A stretch of DNA of 64,000 bases, from NCBI RefSeq assembly GCF_026262505.1, contig NC_067208.1:9867962-9931961 (forward strand), given 5' to 3'. Below the pieces are notes generated by a model. It was not told the origin of the DNA and did no database searches. It saw only the letters and a list, made by a program, of their open reading frames with translations. The stretch is from Trichomonas vaginalis G3. Taxonomy: Eukaryota > Parabasalia > Trichomonadida > Trichomonadidae. A program made the translations under genes and the position numbers. Positions 1 through 11,202 of this stretch are shown one piece after another (position 1 is the stretch's first letter; every line of letters begins with the position of its first letter).

Positions 1-1
1 T

Positions 2-1099
2 ATTGTAATTCCTCCAATAACTCATTTTTACATGCAAACACAAGCTTTTTGCGGAATAATTCAAATTGATGGAACGTTTTTATTTTGTATTAAAAAAGGA
101 AACTTACTCATTATTGGTACACCTGCACCAAATAATAGACTTATCCCTATTGCATTTGCATGGTCTGTTAGTGAAAATACGATAACAATTAAGGATATGC
201 TCACTAAATTGAAATCTTTTATTCCACCAAGCAGATTCAAGAATATTTATTCCGATCAAGGTCCGGCAATTATAGCTGCTGTTAGAGAATCAGGCTTTTC
301 TTGCGATCATAAATTTTGCTTACGTCATTTTGCAACAAAAAGGGAATACATCAATGTCTATTCCGAAATTGTTGAAGTCGCTTACGCAGACCATCCTCAA
401 AAACGAATTGACTTGATTAAAAAGTTAGAAACTCGTTTACAAGAGGAATATCCAAACCGCGAAAATAATCAGGATCTCTTTAAGTACTTAGATAGTATTA
501 ACCCATTTGAAGGATTCGCTGACTACACCGCTGGCATACTCACAACATCTCTTATTGAATCCCTTAATGCCGAAATTAAAGATAAATGGGATACATATGA
601 ACCCGCCGAACTAATTATCCGTCTCATTGAACATGAATTCAATCTTGTTAAAAATGTTTTAACAGGTGATTTTAAATCAGATAATATTATCAAAAATCTA
701 AATGAAACTTTGAAACATTCAGATATGTTTAGCTCGGTATTATATGATCCAATTCAAGAATTATATTATGCAACTTTTGGTCGCTATACATATTGCGTAA
801 AAATTATGTCAGATTCACAATATTCATGCACATGTAAGCACATCGAATTATACGGATTACCTTGTATTCATGTAATCGCCGTATTGAATCACTTTTCGAA
901 CAAAAATCTTCTTAAAAATTTGAATGATGCAGTTCATGCTCGCTTCAAATGTTCAGAGTTTATGACTCCTGTGGAAGATTTAATGAAATTTTATGTTGAC
1001 CAAGCATCTTTAAAAATTCCCGGAATAAATTTCAACCTGGGAGAGATTGAAAAATTAAGGGGAAAAAGGACTAGGATTAAAGCATTTTACGAAAAGTGA
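2..1099 (+). CDS. MULE-type transposase, C-terminal part (5' end outside window)
   Basis: Mutator-like (MULE) transposase that would cut and rejoin DNA at element ends. The frame is open to the window edge; the first ATG is at 32, so the N-terminal DNA-binding region is missing or lies upstream. From that ATG a DDE-type core is visible: the first Asp in IDGTF (about residue 13), the second in YSDQGP (about 75), the CLRHF motif (about 98) and a Glu in LIESLNAE (about 176). A SWIM zinc finger follows (CTCKH then PCIH, residues about 266-280). DDE core plus SWIM is typical of the MULE/FAR1 group. The frame is uninterrupted for 355 codons, so it could still be expressed. A second, truncated MULE gene lies at 23900. 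Confidence 0.85.
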   Translation: MVIPPITHFYMQTQAFCGIIQIDGTFLFCIKKGNLLIIGTPAPNNRLIPIAFAWSVSENTITIKDMLTKLKSFIPPSRFKNIYSDQGPAIIAAVRESGFSCDHKFCLRHFATKREYINVYSEIVEVAYADHPQKRIDLIKKLETRLQEEYPNRENNQDLFKYLDSINPFEGFADYTAGILTTSLIESLNAEIKDKWDTYEPAELIIRLIEHEFNLVKNVLTGDFKSDNIIKNLNETLKHSDMFSSVLYDPIQELYYATFGRYTYCVKIMSDSQYSCTCKHIELYGLPCIHVIAVLNHFSNKNLLKNLNDAVHARFKCSEFMTPVEDLMKFYVDQASLKIPGINFNLGEIEKLRGKRTRIKAFYEK

Positions 1100-2345
1100 T
1101 GCTGTGTTGTTAGTTATTTATTTACTTTTTTTAATATTTTTTAAAAAAATAAAAGAAAATTCAAATAATTTTGTATCTCCCATGATATATCGACCCACGA
1201 GTACTAATGTGGCTATAATTAGAGATTGCAACTCTATTATGATCATAGTCCGGTGATATACAATAAGATTCAAATTTTGAAAGAATTAAATTAATAAAAT
1301 CCCGGTGAAAAAAAAAAAACAGCTTCTAAAAGTATAGTTATCTTAAAATACGAACTTTAACACAAGTTTTTTGATCCAATAGAAAATTGAATTCTTTGAA
1401 TAAATAAAATATTTTATGTATTAACATATTAAATTTCCTAATTATTTTTTCTTCTTGGGAAAATTTTTGAATTCGAATAGAAAATTCAATAAATTGAAAT
1501 TGGGTTGAAAGAATTCTCCATATTAACTTGTCATATATTTCAGATCATATAAATTAAGTTAATTAAATTTTTTAAAAACCTTAATAGGATAAAAAAAAAG
1601 AATTTACACTCTCTCACTTTGAAAACGTAGAAAATGCCAATCTATTGGTATACATTTTAGTTTTGTTAAGTTTACAAAACGATTACTCTAGATTTTAAAG
1701 ATTTATCAAGAATTTAGAGAATATCCTTCTCAAAACAACTTCAATAGCGAAGGATTAGTATTGAATCGGATTTGTAACATAATTATAGTACATTACAATA
1801 CAATTTCTCCGACTTTTAAATATTTTTGAAATATTTACAAAATATGCTCTTTCTATCATCGATACTTTAATACAGAGCAAATTTAGTAAATGTCATCACG
1901 TTATTTTTTCATAAATCGTTTTCGAACTTTTGAAATATTTATTTTAAACCAGTTTTCTACATTTAATATGTGAATTATATCAAAAGTAGATGGGCGATAC
2001 TTGTAAATCTATTTAAACTATTAGTTTGCTATTATTGAAGAACTTTATAATTTTTATTTCTTATGTATGGAATTAAAGATAATTTTGCCGATTCCAACTG
2101 GTTTTTCTATATGAGTTAAATATGCCAAGTGAAATTGGACTTGCCAATATTGTAAATTGAAGTATGGACTATATATCGATTTTCATTGATTGATGAATAA
2201 CTCGGAGTAATGTAATTGTTGATAATGAAAAATAGTTTTCAATTGCTGGTAAGGGCCATTGTATGTTCAATAGCTCCGAAAGCAAGAAATGCACGTTTAG
2301 AAAAAAACGATAACGATTAAATTACAAAATCGATAACGACGACGA
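1100..2345. other. AT-rich intergenic region, no gene seen
   Basis: I see no open frame of plausible coding character on either strand. It is AT-rich with short A and T runs. The 3' flank of the MULE gene, possibly including its element end, would lie here, but I could not pair a terminal inverted repeat because the other end is outside the window. Confidence 0.6.
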
Positions 2346-4621
2346 TTAAGGATACCCTTACGTGTCAGATTTTTTGCGCATACGAAGAAGTCATGCTAGA
2401 CATGAGCTATAAACCTGAAATTTTAGCAACATATTTAAAACTTTTTAAACTACACTTTAATATTCAAGAACAAAAATATTCTTTTTAGAAATTACATAAT
2501 TATTTTATGTGAAATCTATATAAAAACATATTTTGCGAGCGTAACTTTTTTCTTTATAAGCACCTTATATGACTGATAAACTGTGAAGGCACACAATTGT
2601 TAATTCATAGAGTTGATATGTTTCCAAAATTGAGAGGAAATTTGAAAATTGAATACCCTTTCAATTCAATTTTCAAAAGATATCAGCTCCTTCAATAATT
2701 GAAGGACGATTTTGATCATTTGCTCTTAAAACAAGTATGCCATGGAGAAAAAAGTTACGCTCGCAAATCTGAAATATACTATCATATAAAAAATTAAATT
2801 TCTAATTTTTTACTCTATAGATATTATTGGCCACTTGTGTAATGCATAAAAGTTTATGTCATATGCATACATTTGGAAGTATGGGGAGACGGGAAATTAC
2901 TTCTATGAGGCACTAGGATTTTTAAAAATTTCTCTATCGGACTCACCATTCAATTTCTCGAAAATTAAAAAAAAATCAATAATAGCTAAAATGTATTATG
3001 CATAACAAATTTTAATGTTACACGGTATTTTTTGAACTTCATGACATGAATTTTCTTTATATTATTTTTTTTTGGATTTTCTATGATTTATGCGATAGGC
3101 TGGAACAAACATTGTAAGTGCAATGATATCATTTATAGAGAAATCTAAAACTTCAGCATTCAGAACTCGCAACCACAAAAATATTCATTTGCTAAGTAAG
3201 TAAAGTTGATTAAGTTCGACACTTAGCTTTTATACGTAAAACCAAGTGTGTATTGTTATTTCTTGTTAAATTATTGAGAAAAAACTAAATTGTAAGAGAA
3301 ACGATACTGATTATTGAAATAATATTGAGGGTAGCTGCAGATTTCTTCATTAACATGCCGGAAATTTGTTAATCTTGGTTTTCTATCATAAAATCTGTCG
3401 AAGAATCTAAAAACGGAGATATGAAATAGAGATCATGTAAATCTAGAGTATCCTGTCAGAAAAATAGACTAAGCATGTAACCCTTTTTTGGTCATAAACA
3501 CTTTTTACCACTTAGTCATACAGATGATCATTAAATTTAAACGAGCACTTTTTGTCAGAATTTATTCTTTTACAAAGACAGAAGATTTTTAGTATTATTT
3601 AATATTAGTGCTGTAGCAAAATTCAAAAAACGGTGAAAATTCAGTGAATTTGTGAATTCACATTTTTTTTCGACATTTTTCTTGATATATCCATGCACAT
3701 TAAGAACACAGCTTTGATACGCTTAAAAAAGCATATTTCATATGAAATTGTTAAAGAAATAAACAATTTATATAAAAATTGCACTTATGGGCAGTTTAGA
3801 TATATAATTTATATATAACATATATACAAATCCATAGACAAAGTGCAATAACTACAATGTTGTAGAAAATTACAGCAGAAATACTGACTTTTTGAAGGAT
3901 AATAAGAATTCTTCTAAATGTTGTATTTTTATAATTTGATTGATTTTTTTTACTATTTCATTAATCTTTTATGAATAATAATTATTTTTAATATATGTGC
4001 TATTAAAATTTCAAATTTTGACTAATATATCTAAGTTATCTGAACGAAACATTTAGAAAATATCATACTTACATTGAAATAGCAAGTAGAGCATATTAAT
4101 AGCAAGTTTCTTGGCTTTATATCTATCATCTATTGTTGTTTGATCAAACAAAATTCACTCTATTATATGGTGTCAATTAATTAAAACAATTTTTAATAGT
4201 TATTTATTTAGTGCGAATAAGTGCAAACTCATAAATGAATAACTTAATAGTAGAAATGAATTATCTGATATAAATCTCACATTTTGTCCATCAGAAATAC
4301 TTTAATTGCATACGCATAACTATTAGTAATACGTCTGGAGTGTCAATTAATAACAATCCCACAACAAGTAAAATTCAGATTTTTATTAAACTTATTTTTT
4401 CCTAAAACTTTTCTCAAATTACTATATATACATATGTGGATAAAATAATAGTAATATTGTAAAAAATTAGATAATTTTTTTTATTTGAGAACCTCTCAAA
4501 AGTTCATTCAATTTATCAATTGTTTCAGTTTGATGTATATTCATTTCTGGAGCCTAAAACTTTAGCAATCATGACAATATCATATTCTCTTTCTAACTAC
4601 GCAATGTAAGGGTATCCTTAA
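2346..4621. mobile_element. Putative 2.3 kb non-autonomous element bounded by TTAA and short inverted repeats
   Basis: TTAAGGATACCCTTAC at 2346-2361 recurs inverted at 4606-4621, so TTAA sits at both outer edges of a 2.27 kb AT-rich segment without a convincing ORF. The inner ends diverge quickly, although both contain TTGCG just inside. TTAA duplications are characteristic of piggyBac-type transposons; calling this one is an inference from the ends alone. The right end lies two bases beyond the 3' end of the Pmp-like gene at 4623, consistent with insertion into that gene. A similar 22-bp sequence (AAATTACAAAATC...) flanks both sides, near 2313 and at 4620. Confidence 0.45.
2534..2765. repeat. 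232-bp MITE-like unit with perfect 20-bp inverted ends
   Basis: The 20 bases at 2534-2553 (TGCGAGCGTAAC then T-rich) are the exact reverse complement of 2746-2765. The interior is non-coding and holds a second short palindromic stretch (near 2640-2690, GAAAATTGAAT / ATTCAATTTTC). It lies inside the larger TTAA-bounded segment, so it may be a nested MITE or an internal structure of that element. No clear target duplication was found. Confidence 0.55.
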
Positions 4622-4622
4622 A

Positions 4623-5360
4623 TTACAAAATCAATAATGACCCATTAGAAACAGTAAGATCATTTGAATTTAAAAAAACAAGACTCCATTCACTAGACAC
4701 AGTTGCTGAGTTTTCTATAAAGACTGAATTTGAAATATTTGAATTTGGCGTTTGATAGTGATACATGCAAATTCCATTTGATAATGCCTTATTTCCACAA
4801 AAATAACAGCTTTTAATAATCACAATTCCGTTCTTAAGAGTATATCCAGTATATTGATCTGTTGAGCAATTTGAAATATTAGATGATGTGATTTTTTCAG
4901 TACCATATAAATGAAAAATGCTTCCTGAACCAGAACCCTGTCCACATGCAAATAAAGTACTTTCAATAATATAGCTTTTTTGTTCAACTGAACTTACAGA
5001 AATATAAGAGTGTTCACCATTACTTGATGAATAACTATTAATTGAACAAAATCTGTCTTGAACAATGGAGCTGCTGCATGAAAAGTGAATAATACCTCCA
5101 TCTTGAGAATTAGAATTTTGAATAAAAGTGCATAATGAGTGTAATAGATTAATATTAGAAGTTGAGCAATATATAACTCCAGATGTTAATCCTTGAAAAT
5201 TAGATGAGAGCAGAAAATAATTTGAATAAACAGTAAATGATGTATTATCTGATATTGTATGAGACTCTTGATTTGTGTTTGGATAATACAGTTTCCAAAT
5301 ATCAATATCATTCATTTTCAACGAGAATAGCTTTACAAACATTGATTTTAATATTTTCAA
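4623..5360 (-). pseudogene. Pmp-like (beta-helix) surface protein, 3'-truncated
   Basis: The protein (245 residues) is Ser/Asn/Cys-rich with repeated strands such as GGIIHFSCSSS, SSNISNCSTD and NISNSVFIENSA. This pattern is typical of trichomonad proteins resembling chlamydial polymorphic outer-membrane proteins (right-handed parallel beta-helix). Family members are usually much longer and end in a membrane segment; this one stops where the TTAA-bounded element begins and has no transmembrane tail. The N-terminus has no clear signal peptide, so the annotated ATG may lie inside a longer original gene. A second Pmp-like remnant is at 49029-49900. Family assignment is by composition and repeat pattern and is only moderately secure. 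Confidence 0.55.
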
Positions 5361-5629
5361 TGCTTTTCAATTGAGTTTAAAATTAAAATTAGAAAATAAA
5401 CAAATAATGTTTAATTTAATATAATAATTGATTATTTGAAAATTGAATATTCACACACAATTTCAATCATAAAGGCTCAATATTTTTGAGAGATAAATTT
5501 ATAATTATTACTGGAGATCAATATATATATATACACCTAAATTTTCTATTTCAATGTGCAAAAGTTGATTTGAATCTTAAATTTTGAGAGTACAGCCTTC
5601 TTTAAAATTCATTAATTTGGCCATTTTTC

Positions 5630-5848
5630 GCTGGGTATAACGTTTCCATATTGGGAGGGTTTAACTTATCTAAAGCGTTCATATTGGGTTATGAGTGAAT
5701 TTGTATATGCAATCGCATTCATTTGTGAGAGCTGGTTTTTTACGTTAATTTTTTTTGCCATTTTGTCAAAAATAATGTGACCGATAATAAAAATTGAACC
5801 CGTCAGCAATTGTCGAACCCGAAAAATTATGGAAACGTTAATTCCAGG
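5630..5848. repeat. About 220-bp MITE-like inverted-repeat unit
   Basis: TAACGTTTCCATA at 5638-5650 is perfectly repeated inverted at 5828-5840. The match extends imperfectly outwards to CTGG at 5631 and CCAG near 5847. The interior has two further TTCCATATTGGG / TTCATATTGGG direct repeats. Its right end overlaps the in-frame upstream extension of the EMAPII gene, which argues against using the ATG at 5829. Confidence 0.45.
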
Positions 5849-5922
5849 CGCTATATTGTTTATTTTATTGGAAATCATGTGTAATACATATCCAAATATT
5901 TTTCAATCAGAAATATTTACGA

Positions 5923-5929
5923 TCATTTT
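5923..5929 (+). promoter_or_regulatory. Inr-like box (TCATTTT) of the EMAPII gene
   Basis: TCATTTT fits the trichomonad initiator consensus TCAYTWY and lies about 15 nt before the ATG at 5940, the usual short spacing in this lineage. It supports 5940 rather than 5829 as the start. Confidence 0.55.
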
Positions 5930-5939
5930 TTGTAAATTT

Positions 5940-6572
5940 ATGTCGGAGCAACCAGAAGTTGAGAAAACCACCGAACAAAACCAGGAGATTATAGGAAAGG
6001 ACGGCAAACCAGTTAAATACCTTCGTGGAAAGAAGGAAAAGAAACCAAAAGTTCAAACTGAAAAACCACCTGAGCCAGATCCAGCAGTTTATATTGATGC
6101 TCGCGTCGGTAAAATCATTCATGTCGAACCAGTTGAAGATTCTGAGTTCCTTTACAAAGAAGACGTCGATGTTGGAAATGGAATTACAAAACACATCGTT
6201 ACAAGTGTCAGAAAGTACTACACAGTTGAGCAATTACAAGACAGAAGAGTTTGCGTCTTCACAAACATGCATCCAGCTAAGATGCGTGGTGAAACATCTG
6301 AAGCAATGTTATTTGGCGCAAGTACACCAGATCCGGATATCTGCGAACTTTTAGATCCACCAGCTGACTCCCCAATTGGTGCTAGAATCTTCTTCGGACA
6401 TTTCACTGAAGGCGAAGTTACCGGCCAAGACCGTCGCAATACACATTGGAAGAAAATGGTCGAACATTTAGGTATCAATGATCAAGGAGTTGCATGCTAC
6501 AAGGGCGAGCCACTTCATACAGCTGAAGGAAATCTTACTGTTCCAAATCTCAGAAACTGCGAGTTCCATTAA
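5940..6572 (+). CDS. EMAPII/Tyr-RS-C-type tRNA-binding protein
   Basis: Non-catalytic tRNA-binding protein of the ARC1/p43(EMAPII)/TyrRS-C-terminal family, expected to present tRNA to cytosolic aminoacyl-tRNA synthetases. Residues 1-45 are a charged tail rich in Lys, Glu and Pro. From about residue 50 an OB-fold domain starts (IDARVGKI), with the diagnostic NMHPAKMRGETSEAM about two thirds in, matching the family's N-x-KP-x-KMRG-x-xS-x-GM. An EMAPII-like C-terminal extension follows (LLDPPADSPIGARIFF). At about 210 residues it is the length expected for a free-standing factor. The frame is open upstream to 5829, but that extension overlaps a MITE-like repeat and has no family match. No frameshift or stop. 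Confidence 0.85.
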   Translation: MSEQPEVEKTTEQNQEIIGKDGKPVKYLRGKKEKKPKVQTEKPPEPDPAVYIDARVGKIIHVEPVEDSEFLYKEDVDVGNGITKHIVTSVRKYYTVEQLQDRRVCVFTNMHPAKMRGETSEAMLFGASTPDPDICELLDPPADSPIGARIFFGHFTEGEVTGQDRRNTHWKKMVEHLGINDQGVACYKGEPLHTAEGNLTVPNLRNCEFH

Positions 6573-7228
6573 AGGAAATATTATCTGAGTATTTTATTTA
6601 CATTACAAACTAATAAAATTTTGCGTTGAAATTTAATTTTTTACAAATTATTTTTATTTATGAATGAAATGACTTTGTTCATTAACATTTTAAAGTTTTG
6701 CTTATAAATAAACAGATTCTTTATAGTAATATTACATAATTTTTGTAATTTCTCATCGGATTTCTGAAATTTATGCAAAAAATCGTTGGCATCAATACAT
6801 TTGCTTTTAAAACTATGTTTGAACAATTGGTCTTCTTAAAAGAGAGAAGGAGGATAATCTGTTGTATTTGTAAACACTTTTTGAATATATTGAATGGAAA
6901 ACTCGTAAAATTTTTACAAACAATATAGTAGGAATATGATGTTGAATACATTTCGAGGTGAAATTTAATTTGAATAATCACATTGAAATATCAACCATTT
7001 TATTAAAATCACGTAGGTATCATCATTGTTATCATATAATAAAAATGTTTGATTTTATCAGTAATGAAAACGATCGAAAATTCTAAAGGTAGTTCAAATT
7101 GAGAGTCTATTCAAAATTTGACAGTAATAATGGCCAAAATTTATGGAAAACATTAGATATTTAATATTGTAACATTATATATAATCATTTTCAAGTAAAA
7201 TTTTCATAATTCACTTGGATTAACTGTA
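6573..7228. other. AT-rich intergenic region, no gene seen
   Basis: Only low-complexity chance frames on the minus strand. TTCACTTGG near 7210, just before the BspA-like ATG at 7229, is a weak Inr candidate. Confidence 0.6.
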
Positions 7229-10200
7229 ATGTTTTTGATTTTACTCACTCTTGGTCTGGGATTTACATTTGTTGTTCAAAGAACAACACTATATATCACT
7301 GGGTCATGAACCTTATCAAGTTCAGAAGTTATGGCGAACTGTGATTATCAAACAATTACTGACATTTATGTTGGCGAAGGATGTTCAGCATTCACAAGTG
7401 GCGTATTTTACAATTTTGTTAATCTTAGAAATCTTTACCTAACTTCGACTCTCCAAACAACTACGGGTGGAGATACAAGATATTGTTGGAACTTTGCAAA
7501 CATTTATTTACCATCTGAAAGCCAATATCTTGAATTAGATCAATATGGTGCATTATATACCAAAGGTAAAGAAAGATTAATCAGGTTACCACCAAGAAAA
7601 CCAAGCTACACTTTTCCATCGCAAACAAAGATAATTGGAGAACAAGCATTTCAAGGATGTGGAGTATTACCATCATTAACTATACCCAAAACAATTGAAA
7701 CTCTAAATTCCGGATTTCTTTATGATTCAGGTGGAATTAAGAGTGTTTACTTCGAAAGCGGCTCTCCAATTACCACAATTACTTATTTTTCATATGCATC
7801 AGGCATGACATACATATTATTAGCAAAAACCGTTACTACTATCGCTGCATCAGCATTTGATCACGCAATTCATCTAAAAACCGTCAATTTTGAGAGTGGT
7901 TCTAACTTACAAACAGTTAATGCAGGTGCATTTGCCTATACAGTTATAGAAAGATTCACTTTTCCACCAAAATGCACAACAATTTTAAATTCTATTTTTA
8001 ATCCATGCACAACATTAAATTACGTATATATTCCAGCATCATTAGTTAATATTAATACTCAAGCATTTGCAGGAGCTCCAAATATTCAAACTATTCAAAT
8101 TGATTCTAATAATGCGAAGTTTACTGTTCAAGATTCTGCGACATTGATGTTAAAAGATAAGACAAAGTATTTATATATTCCTCCTTCAATCAAATCATTC
8201 ACTATTGGAAAAGAAGTTGTTGAATTTGGTTTAACAATTTTCCAAACATGTTCTCAATTGACATCAATTACTGTTGATGCAAACAACAACAATTTTGTTG
8301 CGTTGAACGGAATAATTTATACAAAAGGATATTTAAAAGCTATTGCTTGCATTGGAGGAATGACATCAGCAACAACAAGATCAGAATGCCAACAAATTGG
8401 AGATTATTGTTTTTATAATTGCAAATTATTGACATCAATTACATTGAATGAAGGAATTAAATCTCTTGGACAAGAATCATTTGAATACGTAAATGTTAAC
8501 ACATTAAATATCCCATCATCTGTTGAATCAATCGGATATTTATGTTTTTGGTATGCTACAATAAATACAGTCAAAACAAATGGAAATGGACCAAAAACAA
8601 TTAGTTCCAAAGCATTTATGAATTGCCATATTAACTCTGTTAACTTTGGATTGAATTTAAATTCTATGGGTGATCAAGCTTTTTCTACTTCACAAATTGT
8701 TTCTGTTACATTTAATGATAATTGTCCAATGAATAGAATCTATTTCCAATCATTTATTAATTGCCCTTCATTTAAATCTGTCAGAATTCCAAAGAATGTT
8801 TTGCACATTGAAGACAGAGCTTTTGATCATTGTACATCATTAACTGATGTAACATTTGCTACAGGATCCCAACTGAATTATTTAGAAACAATGTGTTTTA
8901 GAGCAACAAAAGTTAAATCAATTTCTTTTCCAACAACATTGAATTATTTAGGTGCAAATGCATTCAGTGAATGTCCATTATTAAGTTCAGTGACATTTGC
9001 ACCTGGAACAAATCTGCCAACACTAGCTGGTGGTGTGTTTAGATCTTGTACATCGTTACCAACTGTAACAATTCCTTCTACTGTAACGAACTTCGATCCA
9101 TCAACATTCGTTTTCTGTTCTAATCTCTTGTATATCAATGTTCCAACAGATAATGTTAATTATTGTAGTAATGATGGTGTTGTTTATACAAAGAATCAAG
9201 AAAAGTTAGTTTGTTGTCCAGGAGGTAAAGTTAGTGCATTGATCTTCAAATACATCATTATCATTGGATCAAATGCATTCTATGGCTGTTCTAAACTGCA
9301 AACATTAACATTTGAGAAAGGATGTCAATTACGAGAAATCCAAGATGGAACATTCTATTCATGCACAGTATTGTTGAGAGTTGATCTTCCAACATCACTT
9401 CAAACAGTTCAACAGAATGCATTTGCAGGATGCACATTATTATCAGTGATCACATTCACCGATTATGCACTTGCCGATTTAGGTGCAGACTCAATCTTTG
9501 CCGACTGTGTTAGTTTGACAACTATCACATTTGGACGATTCTGTGCACTCCAACATCTTCAGGAACTGTGTTAAACTGAACACGATCAATATTCCGGCGA
9601 ACTGCACATCAATTGGTGCAGGTGCATTCAGTGGATATCAATCATTATCAAACTTAGTATTTGAATCTAATTCACGATTGACATCACTTAGTTCAACAGC
9701 ATTTATTGGATGCACATCATTAACTACATACAATGTTCCAGACTCATTTCGAGAAATCAGCAATAACTGTTTTGGTGGTGCACCATCAATTTCAACAGTT
9801 AATATTGCAAGTAATCTTGCAATTAGTAAGATCGTATCAAATGCATTTTCATCTATTCCGATGACATCAATCAACTTCGGAACAGGAACAACAGTTTTAC
9901 TGATTGATGATTCTGCATTTCTCAACTCAAGAATTTCATCATTCAATGTGAACTCACCAATGACAATCTCAAACAATGCATTCAAAGGATGCACAAACTT
10001 AAACAGTATCAATGTCAATGGTGCAACATCAATTGGTAACAACGTATTTGAAGGATGTACAAATCTTCAATCATTTTCACTTAATACAAATGTTCGCTTA
10101 TCATCATTTGTATTCAAAGGATGCACAAAACTCAAAAGTGTTAATCTTCCAAATATGATCTCTTCATCTATTCCATCTTATTATATGTCTAAGAGAATGA

Positions 10201-10787
10201 CAAAAGCGACAAGTTACACATCAATCCCAGTTGGTTTGTTCGATGGATGTTCTTCTCTAAGTTCATTGAATATAAACAACAACATTGTCAACATTTCAGA
10301 TTATGCATTCAGAGATTGTGTTAGTCTCTCATATATCATTCCATACACAGTATCTTACATAGGAGATGAATCATTCAAGAACTGTCATCTTATCAGAGAT
10401 ATTCCTAAGAATGTTGTATATTTTGGTAACTACTCATTCTATGGAACGAACATTGGAAAGTCAATTTTGATCAATAGAGATACTAAATATATTGGTGCAT
10501 CATCATTCATAAACACTCCTCTTCGTGTTGTTTATTATTGTGGAGAACGAGATTTCAGTAAATTTTCTCCATCATTCAACACGGACACTAATGTTGTTGT
10601 CACATTCTCATACAACTATCCAACATTCTGTGGAACACAAGCGATTTATCTTCCATCAAACACATGCAAAGACATCATGCGAACAAACAACGATGGCTTT
10701 GACCACTTGAAGAAACAGGTCAAAGAGAAGATGAAATCTAATTCTGCCTTACTTGTTCTCTCCATGAACTCACTCGGTTTGTTTTAA
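7229..10787 (+). pseudogene. BspA-like leucine-rich repeat surface protein 1, interrupted
   Basis: Trichomonad BspA-like protein (LRR_5 / TpLRR type), a family implicated in host-cell or microbe adhesion. The ATG at 7229 starts a hydrophobic signal-peptide-like segment (MFLILLTLGLGFTF), but the same frame meets TGA at 7307 and resumes as MANCDYQTIT from 7331. The body consists of about 23-residue repeats of the form (A)F-x-x-C-x-x-L-x-x-(I/V)-x-(I/F)-P, e.g. AFQGCGVLPSLTIP and CFYNCKLLTSITL. Near 9535 the reading frame shifts; the next frame continues the repeats to a stop at 10787 with a Lys-rich tail. Total about 1185 codons. One stop plus one indel could be genuine decay or consensus errors. 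The last 1 kb is repeated at 16820-17837. Confidence 0.85.
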
Positions 10788-11202
10788 TTATTTTTGTTTT
10801 TATAATAAATTTTTTATCATGATTATTTATAATTATCTAATTCTCTTGAATTCAATATACCATTTTCAATTTTTAAGAATTGAAATTCAAAAAGTGCATG
10901 AAAACTGCTATTTTTTGATACTCTTTAATTTGCTTGTTTATTTAAATTGAGATAAAAATTATCTAAAGAGAGCAAAACCCATCATAATGACAATCTCTTC
11001 AATCAATGTCAAATGAGAAAAACTCAAATTAGTTAAACAAACAAATATTACATTAATCAATGTGCACACATTCGATAGGTAGCTGATATTGAAATCGAGC
11101 CAATCATATACTCTTAAAATTTTTATGAAAGAAAAGTGTCAAAATGTTTTAATTTTATAAGCTGTCATTAATTTAATTCTATTTTCATTATTCTTATTAG
11201 AT
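10788..11202. other. Intergenic region between BspA-like genes, with candidate Inr
   Basis: AT-rich and without an ORF. TCATTATTC at 11185 fits the trichomonad Inr consensus and is the best promoter candidate for the downstream BspA-like gene. The whole interval is present again at 17838-18252. Confidence 0.5.

Larger units (their letters stand above)
5361..5939. other. Intergenic region between divergent Pmp-like and EMAPII genes
   Basis: AT-rich, with a short TA run near 5520 and an inverted-repeat unit at 5630-5848. The last 20 bases hold the probable Inr of the downstream gene. Confidence 0.6.

Noticed and set aside
5829-5939. Upstream extension of the EMAPII protein (hydrophobic 37 residues)
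   Set aside because: Overlaps a MITE-like repeat, has no family match, and the Inr lies between it and the 5940 ATG.
7307-7309. TGA readthrough or selenocysteine in BspA-like gene 1
   Set aside because: No supporting structure seen, no selenoprotein family, and a frameshift later in the same gene shows general decay or sequencing error.
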